From Misgurnus anguillicaudatus (Eukaryota; Chordata; Actinopteri; Cypriniformes; Cobitidae), in NCBI RefSeq assembly GCF_027580225.2, contig NC_073340.2:32438501-32502500 (forward strand): 64,000 nt of DNA. The letters run 5' to 3'. The notes beneath the pieces are model-generated. The model ran no database searches, was not told the DNA's origin, and was given only the letters and a program-made list of their open reading frames with translations. This document shows, piece by piece, positions 12,608 through 22,647 of this stretch. Position 1 is the first letter of the stretch. The number at the start of each line of letters is the position of its first letter. The translations under genes and the position numbers were made by a program.

Positions 12608-12732
12608 CGGCAAGCGAAGGCTATCTTCGGTTCTCGGCCGGAAAGCGGCAGGGGAAGACGCTAGACCTGGATTCTGCTGTCTTCGGTTCTCAGCCGGAAA
12701 GGGCAGGGAAGACGCTAGGCCTGGACTCCGCT
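12608..12732. repeat. tandem copies of a TCTTCGGTTCTC block
   Basis: Two copies of a unit of about 55-60 bp containing TCTTCGGTTCTC, GCCGGAAAG and GAAGACGCTAG lie side by side near the right end of the composite element. Confidence 0.75.
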
Positions 12733-13101
12733 GCAGGGCTTTTGTCGACGGCGAGGTAAGGCTTCTTGTTCTTCGGAGCAGCGAGATGTTCGCGCTGAAG
12801 GAGAAATTAATGAGCTCCTGACGCTTGAACCGCGCTTATATAAGGACGTGTACTTCCCGCGCGCGGGTTCAAACGTCATTGGTCTGTACTTTGTACAGAC
12901 GTTAACCAATAGGCTTCAGTCACGGAGTAAACAGGAGTTTCCCCCATAGCGTCAGCTAACTGACGCAATGCGAAGTGAACCGTATTGAAAGGGAACATAA
13001 TTTCTTTTTGACTGAACAAAGTAAGACATCAACATTTTGGATGACATGTGGTGAGTAAATTATCTGTATTTTTTTTTTAAGAAAATTGACTAATCCTTTA
13101 A

Positions 13102-13270
13102 AGGTGCGGTGTGTAACTTTTAGAAGGATCTCTTGACAGAAATGCAGTATAATAAACATAACTATTATCAGTGGTGTATAAAGACCTTACATATTGAACT
13201 GTATTGTTTTTATTACACTAGAATGAACCAGTTTTTTTTTCACCTACATACACCGCGGGTCTTCTTATAA
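13102..13270. mobile_element. AGGTGCGGTGTGTAAC MITE, first (truncated) copy
   Basis: It starts right after TTAA at 13098-13101 with AGGTGCGGTGTGTAAC and matches the complete copy at 13917 until it stops at about 13270. It is truncated there by the junction of a tandem duplication, not by its own end. Confidence 0.75.
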
Positions 13271-13912
13271 ATGAGGCATAAGGGTCTAATCTAGCGAAAC
13301 GATTGTCATTTTTGGACGAGACAAATAAAGAATATGCACTTTTAAACCACAACTTCTCATCTTCCTCTGAGCCAGCGCGAGCTCACGTAATTGCGTAATG
13401 ATGTCGAAAGGTCTCATGTAACATATATGAAACGCACATTTGCAGACCATTTTAAACAGTAAAATGACACAAAGATATTAATTAGTATCATTCGACATAC
13501 ACCAACGTTAGAACGGTCCTCTTTCTCAACACTTGTAAACACTGGGGTGTAGTTTCGATACGTCATCCGTGACCTCTTGACATGATGACGTATTACGTGA
13601 GGTCGCACCGGCGCGTCACAGGACGGACCAAGACGAGAAGTTGTGGTTTAAAAGTGCATATTTTTTAATTTTCTTGCCAAAAATGACAATCGTTTTGCTA
13701 GATAAGACCCTTATGCCTCGTTTGAGATCGTTTAGAGTCCTTTAAAACTGCATTAAAACTGTTAAGTTTTGGGGTCCATTAAAGTCAATTAAAATTAGAA
13801 AAACATAATTTCTTCTTGACTGAACAAAGAAAGACATCAACATTTTGGATGACATGTGGTGAGTAAATTATCTGGATTATCTGGATTTTTTTAAAGAAAA
13901 TTGACTAATCCT
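13271..13912. repeat. second copy of the fold-back element right part (tandem duplication)
   Basis: This repeats 7145-7680 joined to 12998-13097, i.e. the fold-back element without the 5.3 kb insertion, with few differences. One difference is about 20 extra bases near 13610 (GCGCGTCACAGGACGGACC) missing from copy 1. Together with the partial MITE before it and the full MITE after it, this implies a tandem duplication of roughly 810 bp with a junction near 13270. Confidence 0.8.
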
Positions 13913-13916
13913 TTAA

Positions 13917-14201
13917 AGGTGCGGTATGTAACTTTTAGTAGGATCTCTTGACAGAAATGCAATATTATAAACATAACTATTATCAGTGGTGTATAAAGAC
14001 CTTACATATTGAACTGTATTGTTTTTATTACACTAGAATGAACCAGTTTTTTTTCACCTACATACACCGCGGGTCTTCTTACATGGAAATCGCAGTCATG
14101 TTTCCGACGACATGTTTGTCCTGTGGCAGCTACCGTATCTTCTCATTGCGTTTCAAAATGAAGGTTGGTTGCAATTTGCCGTTAAAACCCACGTTTCACC
14201 T
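13917..14201. mobile_element. TTAA-flanked MITE, AGGTGCGG ... TTTCACCT, 285 bp
   Basis: TTAA sits on both sides (13913-13916 and 14202-14205). Ends are AGGTGCGGTATGTAAC and, reversed, AGGTGAAACGTGGG. The 85-codon ORF across it is not a recognised protein. Confidence 0.75.
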
Positions 14202-15008
14202 TTAAATCAGTCTTACTTCATATTTCGCACAGTGTACTAAACTTGACATCAGTGTTGAGTTCAGGAACTTCTTGAAGGAACAATTCACATAAAAAAATTA
14301 ACAATGGCATCATAACAAACCTGGATGAACACAGAATTGGGTCATTTAAAGGACATAATCAATCACTTTAATGCTTAATAGCGTACTCGGTAGTGTCAGA
14401 AAGTACCTTTATCAGTTTTGGTAAAAAAAAATGCATTAATATTTAGGCAATTTCACAGTAAAATAGTACAGTCCATCATATCCATCAAGTCCATCAAAAC
14501 ACCTGATGTATTGAGTTGATTGAGTATATGATGTTCACCACATGTGCAGTGTCATTCACAACAGAGAAGTTATTAAAATAAGATTAAAATGTAATTTATT
14601 TTTTTTCTACATAAGAAATTAGGTTAGGGCCTAAAGAAATCTGTCTTTTAAAGAATGAGGGTCAAAACCAGGATAAAATAGAGCCATCATTACTTCTAAT
14701 GATGTTTTATATGCAGACGATTATAAGTGGGACTGAGAGAACATTATGAAATATGAGCGATGCAGTTCATGAATACTAGTACCAGAGGGACAATTATTAC
14801 ATCATTTTAACTTAATTGTTTGCAGCTTTACCTTATTATTTTTGCCTTTTTAAAAAGTATACAATCATAAATCATTACTCACTCACCTATGGTAATCTTT
14901 ACAACATTGCGATCTCAAATGTTGTTTCTTTAAAGGCAGGATAGGCAGGAATTGTCTAAAAAACTTTTTTCCAAATTTGTTTAAACTGTCTTTATATACC
15001 AATACATA

Positions 15009-15456
15009 GTGTTGTAGTTCTCAAGACCACTTTTTAAAGGTCTTGGTCTCGTCTTGGAATCGACCGCATTTTTACTCGGTCTCATCTCGGTCTCAGACAA
15101 AGAGGACTCCGAATTTTATTTCGAGACCGGTCAAGAGCACAACTGATGGCACATCATGAATTTATTTTTTATCAGTAATTTATGCCGATTTTTCAGGTTT
15201 GGCATATGATGTTGGCATTGTTTAAGTTTCTCCCAATTACAATTTTCCTAATTTTATTACTAAAAACACCTGCATTGTGTTAAGTGGATGGCAAGCCATG
15301 GAAAGACAGTTCAGAATAAATGGTTAAGTTGATTTCAGCTCTTTAGTGTTTGTTCACTTTTATTTGCTTATAGACAAAGATAAATTCCCACATATTTGCA
15401 ATGCCTTTGATTAATTTATCAACTTCTCTGATGGCATACACACACACGCACGCACG

Positions 15457-15508
<52 letters not shown>

Positions 15509-15719
15509 CACAGACAGGAAGTGCCTAATCATATGCATATTCCACATTTTATCATAAGGGTTTTAATGCAGTGACTTGGAATGGTCTTGGTCTTGACTTG
15601 GTCTCGGGCTGTCTTGGTCTTGGTCTCGACCCTTTAAAGTCTTGGTCTTGTCTCGGTCTCGGCCTGTCTTGGTCTTGGTCATGACTTGGTCTCGGTTTAG
15701 GTGGTCTTGACTACAACAC
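15009..15719. mobile_element. GTGTTGTAG-ended DNA transposon with 6-bp TACATA duplication
   Basis: The ends are GTGTTGTAGTTCTCAAGACC and, reversed, GTGTTGTAGTCAAGACCACC. TACATA flanks both sides (15003-15008 and 15720-15725). Removing it restores the TTAA element's end, TATATACCAATACATAAGTA, which is seen intact at the other end of that element. The interior is repeated TCTTGGTCTCG phrases and a CA microsatellite. No coding capacity. Confidence 0.8.
15441..15513. repeat. (CA)n microsatellite with CG interruptions
   Basis: A CA tract with several CGCA units, inside the element at 15009-15719. Confidence 0.92.
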
Positions 15720-16144
15720 TACATAAGTAAAATGTAAATACTCTGAAAAAGAGAGTATAAAACCTGAGCGTCTGTAGACCCCTCACGACTGTTTTAAACA
15801 CAGCTATCTATTTCCATTCGGGACGAAACAAATGATTGGCTTGGGTGACTGTCACTCTCTCTCACAACTATGGCTACCACCCCTGTTGCTACAGGATCTG
15901 CCCACATATGCGCACACCCGATTGATTTGAGAGTGCATGAGGCACAAAATCTAGGAAGAGCAAAAGTACGGCAGAAAAAGAGCATTCAAAAATCACAGTA
16001 CCTGCATATGCAGTCAGCGAAGGCAAAACAAGGCAAAAAAAGGAAAAAAAAGAAATCAAACGAGAGTAAATATTGCGTGGTCGACGATGCGGTAGCGGTA
16101 TTGTCTCCGGTGTGAAGTCCTCATCAGAGTCAACAATGCTTTCT

Positions 16145-17356
16145 AGAGCCCGACCGATTTATCGTTTTGCCGATTTTATCGGCCGATATGAGCATGTCGC
16201 AGATATATCTGTATCGGCGTATAAGCCGCAGATATGAAGCCGATATGAACGTCCCTTTCAAAAAACATTCAATGCTTTTGAAAGATGTAAGTACTTGTTT
16301 GGCCAGCAGAGCGCGCCCTATTGGTTGCTAATGGCGACCCAGGTCACTCACTGGAGTGACACCAGCCAATCCCCCACCCCTTTCACTTCAGTCAGTTCAG
16401 GTGGCGGCAGTCACGCGGTTTCTTTACAACATTATACACCTGGTATTAAGATGCACTTTGGTCGATTGGATTATGAGTGTGCGAGAGAGACACATTCCTG
16501 TTTACATTTGGTGTTTTAATCCGTCGCTTTTGTCCACTTGCGAGTTGTTTAAAACGCAAGCGGAAGAAATGACGCGAGGCGGAGAAAGGACGCGCTTAAA
16601 CTGACGCGCAGTCTGTGGGAGTACAGCTGCTTGAGTTGTTACTGAACATGCAATTGATTAAATAAGCTCGCGCAACTTTGTTCTCCGCCTCTTTTATGTA
16701 GCGAGGATGTAGACGCTTTAGTTTATAAAAGTTTAAAGTCCCGACAGAACACTGTGGGTTCGTGTTAAAACGTTGTGCAGTACATTAAACATAAGCCTAC
16801 ATCATTATATTGTCAGTAAGTCAAGCATTGTCGTCTGAACGGTAAGTTTCTATTTAATTTGTGAAGTATAACTTACTGTAAAGCTAATAAACAATGACTT
16901 TATAAGTTTCTATTTTTTAAAATAAGCCCAATATAACATTATTCTTGTCAAAACTGACAATGATTTAAGTTATATGTATTTTGTTTTGTTTGTGTTTTAA
17001 AGTTATTTATAATAAGTCAAGTTTACTGTTTTGTGCACTTATATCAGAATCATTTTGGATAATAAAGTTTATTGTTAACTTGTAAAACACACCTGCCTAT
17101 ATTACATATCTTTATCACGTCATTTTAAGTGTTTGTTCACCACATTTGTGAGTGATGTGATCATTACAAAAAAGTATTTATATATAGTATATTCTGTTAA
17201 TGTATATAGTGTATTCTATGTACAGTACTGTAGTAGTATAATATACTGTAGTATATGTGTACTGTACTATAATATGCACATAAAGAATATCTCCCTATTA
17301 CTCCCTAATATCTGTATCGGCATCTGCCCCAAAAAATGCATATCGGTCGGGCTCTA
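16145..17356 (+). mobile_element. hAT-like element, TAGAGCCCGACCGAT ends, copy 1
   Basis: Perfect 8-bp target duplication ATGCTTTC (16137-16144 and 17357-17364). Ends are TAGAGCCCGACCGATTTATC and, reversed, TAGAGCCCGACCGATATGCA. TATCGGC/GCCGATA repeats fill the subterminal regions. An 8-bp duplication and these ends support the hAT superfamily. It is 1212 bp and non-autonomous; the ORFs at 16295-16604 are unrecognised. A second, oppositely oriented copy lies at 57408-58802. Confidence 0.88.
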
Positions 17357-17939
17357 ATGCTTTCATCACGGAAACTCTTGCATGCAAAACACTTCATATG
17401 TTATGAATCTTCCACGAAATTCATCTTCATCACAGTGTAACTGATGGTAATGAAAAAACGTGTTTCAATGCAACCTGTTTTTAGCTTTGTCTTATAAATA
17501 TAACTAGCTTGTTTGTTACCGAATCAAACTAAATATATTTTAAACTTTACCAGTATCGATATGCTAGCTTAATAGTGAGTACTAAAAGCCATCATATTTG
17601 TTTATATTCATAGTGATAAAGTTAGGTGTATTATTAAATGTGATTCTGACATGATGTTACTACATGCACCGCGCGTTTGTGTGTTTTGGGGGCGTGGCTT
17701 TAGAAGAAGCCCAGAAGGGAGGGGGTGGAGTAAATGGAAATAATTAGCTGTGTCGTGAGAGGTCTACAGACACTCGATTTTTATACTCTCATTTTTAGAG
17801 TACTTACATTTTACTTATGTATTGGTATATAAAGACATTTGATACATATTTGTAAAAAGTGTTTTAGACTTAAACCTGCCTACTCTGTGTTTAACTACAA
17901 AGGACAGTAACCTTTTAACATTACACAAACAGAAAAATG

Positions 17940-18163
17940 CAATAATCTCAGCTTTTTGCTCAAAATGTGTTATTTTTGAAGAAACCTACCGACATTAGAG
18001 AGTTGATAAAAAGAGCAGATGGTTTGTTATTTCATTTGATATATTGTATGTATATATATTTAAAGAAGAACATTTTTTGGAAGGCATTCAACTTTTATGA
18101 AAATCATAAAAAATGCTGCCGCTGGCTGTCAACTTTTCTTTAAAAACGCTGGCGGGGAAAGAG
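17940..18163. mobile_element. TTAA MITE family 'CTCxTTCCCCGCC', partial copy 2
   Basis: The right end GGCGGGGAAAGAG is followed by TTAA at 18164-18167. It shares ATTTCATTTGATATATTGTA and AAAGAAGAACATTTT with the other copies. The left end is missing. Confidence 0.65.
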
Positions 18164-18711
18164 TTAAGCATGCTTCCAAACATATTTGATCCACACTTCA
18201 ACAGTTGCATGATATAAATGTTAATGTATAAATTAGATTGTGAATCTAATGTGATTAGATGTTAATTTATGAAACTAAACACCGCAGTCTTTAATTATAT
18301 TTTCATTGTCTTTGCTGCGTCTGTGTTGCTTGGGAACTGCTCTTTGTTGCAGCCACACTTGATTCTGAGGAACTACTTTGTTAGGCGGAAGAGCAATATT
18401 TGTACTACAATAATTATTTTATTTAAGCATCTTATTTGCTGTGATTTATTTTATGAAACCCATGCATATAAAGTAACCATTTTATAAAAGCAATAATTCC
18501 TGCAAAGCAGTGGTGTTACAGTGCATTTTATTACAGCTAATGGGGTTTTTAACAATGCCCCTTACAGTAGCTGTTATTAAATGCACTGTAACCCACTGCT
18601 TCTTGGGGCTTATTGCTTCAATAAACTGTGAATCTGTAGCACACAAGCTTAAATAAACAAACCATTATAATCTGTTTGTGTAAATGCTAATATGTGACTA
18701 CAAAACCAGTT

Positions 18712-18940
18712 ACACATTAAAAATGGCTGGGTTATTTTTCACTCATAATGGGTAAATATTGGACACATGCTGGGTTAAAAATTACCTCATGCTGGGTTGT
18801 TGTTATGCAAACTTGGGATATAATAACCCAGCAATTAGGTTGAAACAACCCAGCATTGGGTCAATTTTAACCCAGCGGTGTGTTCTGTTCAATATTTACC
18901 CATTATGGGTCAAAAATAACACTGCCATTTTAAGAGTGTA
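18712..18940. mobile_element. short palindromic MITE with TGGGTTATTTTT arms
   Basis: Inverted arms share TGGGTTATTTTT (reversed AAAAATAACAC...), AATGGGTAAATATT and TGCTGGGTTAAAA. About 230 bp with no coding capacity. Confidence 0.7.
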
Positions 18941-19131
18941 TAAGTAACACATGAATATTTGTAGCAATAGCCAAAAATCCATTGTATGCCATTTTATGCC
19001 AAAAAATATGTAAAAATCATGTTTCATGAAGATATTTTTCCTACTGTAAATATATAAAAAATGTATTCATCATTAGTAATATGTGTTGTTAGGACTTAAT
19101 TTTGTAACAACTTTAAAGGCAATTTTCTTAA

Positions 19132-19604
19132 CTCTTACACCGCCAGCATTTTTTTTAAAAGTTGCCAGCCAGCGGCAGCGTTTTTCATGATTTTCACCAA
19201 AGTTTAATGCCTTTATAAAATATATAAACATACAATATACCAAATGAAATAACATACCCTCTGCTTTAAAACAAAAAAAAAAAACGTTTCATCCTACCTT
19301 GAGTAGTTCTTTTGTAATCAGCTTTTGAATATGGGTAGGTTTCTGCAAAAACACCACATTTTGAGCAAAAAGCAGAGATAATTCCATTTTTTTAGACAGA
19401 CTTTTCATAGAGATCCCATTCAGAGGGATCTTTAAAACAGACACGGACATGCAGCTGCTTGCCATAGGGCAATACTTCCGGGTTTAAAAAGTTGCGGAAG
19501 GGCGCCACCTAGTGGATAATAGCAGTATTACGGAAATACTCGTCATTGGCGGGGAAGCGTTTTTTCTTTATTGACGAGATATCTCGTCAATGGCGGGGAA
19601 AGAG
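19132..19604. mobile_element. TTAA MITE family 'CTCxTTCCCCGCC', complete copy 3
   Basis: TTAA on both sides (19128-19131 and 19605-19608). Ends are CTCTTACACCGCCAGC and, reversed, CTCTTTCCCCGCCATTGACG. This 473-bp copy has both ends and serves as the reference for the partial copies. Confidence 0.8.
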
Positions 19605-19789
19605 TTAATATTTAGAATTTTGCATTCTTAGAATCAGATCTTCAAATAGTTCTTGACCAAATATTGTCCTATCCTAACAAACTATTTATCAATGGGAAGC
19701 TTATTTATTCAACCTTCAGATGCTATATAATTTTTCATTTAAAAATCAACGTTGAAATATGGTTGAAGAGTTTTGTAGTCCATGGTCAC

Positions 19790-20233
19790 TAGAGCTGTGC
19801 AAAAATATTGATACAGCTATCGTGATCATTTTTCCACAATAGTGAATCGATATTTCAATCTCTACTATCGATATTTAAATAAATAAAAATCAAATCCCTC
19901 TTTGTGCATCAAACGACCTCCTCTGCCGCTGCTGTAGTTGTCGCTGTCTAGTTGTCCGTCGTATACGACTATTCGGCCAATATCTCAGAAGTTAGCGGGA
20001 GTGAGAAAATGGCAGAAAATTTAAAAACGCCTGCAGCTTTCAAAGCCGACGTGTAGAAGCACTTTGGCTTTAAAAAAAAAATCGTCTTTCTCCTCTTTTT
20101 TACACATTTTTGATAAAAAAAATTCAATGTAGCGCAACATGCACATATTGTATCGTATCACGATTCATTTGTATCACGACCATGTATTGTGATATGTATT
20201 GTATCGTAAGGCCCTTGCCAATACCCAGCCCTA
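19790..20233. mobile_element. hAT-like MITE, TAGAGCTGTGCAAAAATATT end, 444 bp
   Basis: Perfect 8-bp target duplication ATGGTCAC (19782-19789 and 20234-20241). The left end TAGAGCTGTGCAAAAATATT pairs loosely with the right end, reversed TAGGGCTGGGTATTGGCAAG. TATCG-rich interior. Confidence 0.86.
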
Positions 20234-20263
20234 ATGGTCACATATAGTTACAGTTATAGCTAT

Positions 20264-20792
20264 TAGGGCTGTGCAAAAATATTGATACAGCTAACTATCA
20301 GGATATTTTTCCCACAGTGGTGTATCGATATTTAAACATCTTGTTTTGGTATTTTCCTGAACAAAATTTTGAAGTAGGCCTGATATTGTGTTATCCTTGT
20401 TTGTTCAGTGTTCACTTCATATGGGCCTAAAGTTATTTATGAGTTTATGCACATTTACTAAATGCACTATTTGCACAAAAAAAAAATTACAAGTTACAAC
20501 ATAACATACATTTTGTTTACTTTATGCAATGTACAATGCAAATACCTTTGCTAATAAATTGGAATTTAATTTTTTTCTGCTGTGCTAAGTTATCAAAATA
20601 ATGTGATACACAGAATACACCAGGTGTTACATAGCAAGTTGTATCTTCAGCTATATTATTTTACATTTGTGATAAAAAAAAAGACCGCAGTGTATCGCAA
20701 TTTGCACCACATCGTATCGCACCATAGTGTATTGTGTCTCGTGTATCACGATAGGTATCGTACCGTGAGGCCCTTGCCAATACCCAGCCCTA
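20264..20792. mobile_element. hAT-like MITE of the same family, 529 bp, 30 bp from the previous one
   Basis: Ends TAGGGCTGTGCAAAAATATT and, reversed, TAGGGCTGGGTATTGGCAAG. Flanks ATAGCTAT (20256-20263) and ACAGCTAT (20793-20800) match at 7 of 8 positions. Same orientation as the neighbour at 19790-20233 but with its own target duplication, so it is a separate insertion. Confidence 0.82.
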
Positions 20793-20800
20793 ACAGCTAT

Positions 20801-22647
20801 CTGTATAAAATGGTTAGTTCTAGTACTTGATTCTGATTGGTCAATAGCTGTGTTTATTTAGGATGAAACACAGCTATGATCGCTTCACCCACCGATTCTG
20901 TATGTCACTGCACATTAACGTAAACATATGTGAAACATTCTGTTGCTGTTCACAGTCAGTCTATTAGTCAAGGACGTTTTTTAATTTTACTTCATAAAAA
21001 AGTTGTTGACGCATATTGTTTTGCTTTATTATTTGTATTGTGTTGTAACCATTTTATAAAACCAATAAGGTACTCAGGCCTGTGCTGTATCGTGAATAAG
21101 TCACAGCTGATTGGGTTGCATTGAATGCTTTGCGCCGTGCCTATTATTCATGATTCAGCATCGGCTCTTGTTGAAAGAAACTCCTCTTGCACACCCTGCC
21201 TCAGTCTCATACCTGAACACACACACAGTGTTTTCTTGAAAATACTTATTGTAAGGGTATGAAACTGAAAAGATATATTTGCGGTAATAAGTACAGCGAT
21301 ACAAGCTTAATTTCTCCCTCTCAGCTGTTCCAGTTATTTTCCAGACCTGTTTATGAGGTTTGAAGACCATATCGCTGGCTCGACTGCACACCCAAATGAA
21401 ATATTTCTCTTTATGTTGCCAGTGTAAAACATATTGGTGGAGATTAGGGCCTGTGGGTTGAGCCATGTTTATTGTTTATTAAGGTCCCAATTTGCTGTTG
21501 CCGTAGCAACTGAAGCCCATACGATAAAACGTTGTATTGCACAATTTAAGTACCAGGTGCAATCAATGTAGAAAGAGTCTGTTTTTGCCTGGCAGTTGTC
21601 CATTACTGTTGGCAATTCAGGCACAAAGTGGGTTCAAAATCCCAATTATAGATGTCTTGAAGAACACGCTGTTGTTCAGATGATGTTAGGTCTGTATAGT
21701 CCACTTGAGCATTACTGATTAGTTTTCTCTGGAGGTTAAGGAATATTAGTTTAATCAAATAAATTCTTTTTTTAACTTAACAAATATGATTCAGGCAATT
21801 GGGATAAAAGGGTGAATGCAGTGAATTGGGTTTGAAGTTGGATTTTGAGATGCTTTATTGTGCCATAGGACCTCTATTAGTCAGGTAACACATTGTTGTA
21901 CCTCTTAATATTTGTTTTATATTAACCTTGATGCTAATAAAAGATCCCAATATGTTTGACTCAGTTTATCAAATGAGGACTGTTCATATTGACGCCATTA
22001 TATTTTCCACATGTCATGCTGCATGGGGCTTTGCAGTTGATAAAAAAAATGGTAAATATTACATTGTGGTTTTATTTAAATATGTTTTTTACATTTTTTG
22101 TAATTTTGTAGTTTTTGTTTTGTTTTCTTCTAAGAATATCTTGGAAATTGTTTCTTCTCTTTTTTTTACTAAAGTTTGGGAAGGTATTTTTTGACAACAA
22201 GTTGTAATACCCTTTTGCAATTATGCCTCTTTAGTAAATATTGCTAGTTTGGTAAGAAGTACTGAAGAGCTTCGATGCAAAACCCACTAAGTGCGTCTGA
22301 CATGTTTTCTTGTAAATGAGCATTTTTATCAGACTGGTAATGGATTCTGCCAACAAACTGGTATTTTTGAATGGCTTGAGGCTGGGATACAGCAGAATTG
22401 AAAGTGAGAGTATTTAACGTATGAACGTATAATACGTGCCAACAGAATTTATTTAATATCATTATCACATTTTAGACTGAGGTGGCGTTTAGCGGCTTTT
22501 GCATCTGAGCTCCTCAATTGTCTCTGGACAACAAAACAAAAAAATATGAATGAAAATCATGTATAGTACACATAAGTGTACATTTTTAAAGGCACATTTA
22601 CAGAAAGTCCTGTGTGTATTGTTATTTAACACATTAAGATGTTCACT
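20801..22647. other. intron sequence with no recognised feature
   Basis: AT-rich. The reverse-strand 103-codon ORF at 21155-21466 has no motif I recognise and no coding-like context. ORFs at 20930 and 21928 are short. Confidence 0.5.

Larger units (their letters stand above)
7684..12996. mobile_element. 5.3 kb GC-rich composite DNA element with 164-bp terminal inverted repeats
   Basis: It interrupts the fold-back element. The segment 7733-7896 recurs as its near-perfect reverse complement at 12808-12971. Within it are a GCGTCAG-TTAG-CTGACGC hairpin, a GTCTGTAC-AAA-GTACAGAC hairpin, CCAAT boxes in both orientations and TTATATAAG. The outermost ends differ: the left begins CGCTTAGGTTACTCACG, the right reversed begins GTTCCCTTTCAATACGG, and both occur together around 8000-8075. 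The interior is GC-rich, full of degenerate tandem copies, and has no ORF above 148 codons or any recognised domain. The ends resemble EnSpm/CACTA-type fish repeats in my memory, but I did not confirm this; a 3-bp AAC at both junctions is a possible duplication. Confidence 0.7.
6934..13097. mobile_element. TTAA-flanked fold-back element, interrupted by a 5.3 kb insertion
   Basis: TTAA flanks both sides (6930-6933 and 13098-13101). The ends are AGGATTAGTCCATTTTCTT and, reversed, AGGATTAGTCAATTTTCTT. The two halves are inverted copies of each other: the ACATCAACATTTTGG block, the TCCATTAAAGTC block and the ATGAGGCAT block all recur reversed. The element is split at about 7682/12997 by the composite element listed next. 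The fold-back proper is about 850 bp. Kolobok/piggyBac-type mobilisation is inferred only from the TTAA target. Confidence 0.75.
14934..17890. mobile_element. TTAA-flanked element with ~200-bp inverted ends, carrying two nested insertions
   Basis: TTAA flanks both ends (14930-14933 and 17891-17894). Long inverted ends share TCTTTATATACCAATACATA, AGTAAAATGTAA and AGAGTATAAAA, interrupted on the left by the insertion at 15009. The interior holds an 81-codon ORF at 15870-16115 (MATTPVATGSAH start, Lys-rich end) that I do not recognise; it may be a relic of a transposon gene. The hAT-like element at 16145 lies downstream of it. Confidence 0.65.

Noticed and set aside
12375..12821. 148-codon ORF in the GC-rich composite element
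   Set aside because: No domain is recognised. It runs across internal tandem repeats and into the terminal region, and GC-rich DNA has few stop codons by chance.
7684..12996. GC-rich block considered as a CpG-island promoter, an rRNA/ncRNA locus or horizontally acquired bacterial DNA
   Set aside because: Long terminal inverted repeats, its clean insertion into a fold-back element and the lack of coding regions fit a mobile element; no rRNA or tRNA signature is seen.
21155..21466. 103-codon reverse-strand ORF starting MAQPTGPNLHQ
   Set aside because: No motif recognised, no splice or promoter evidence, and located in AT-rich intron sequence; kept only as a note.
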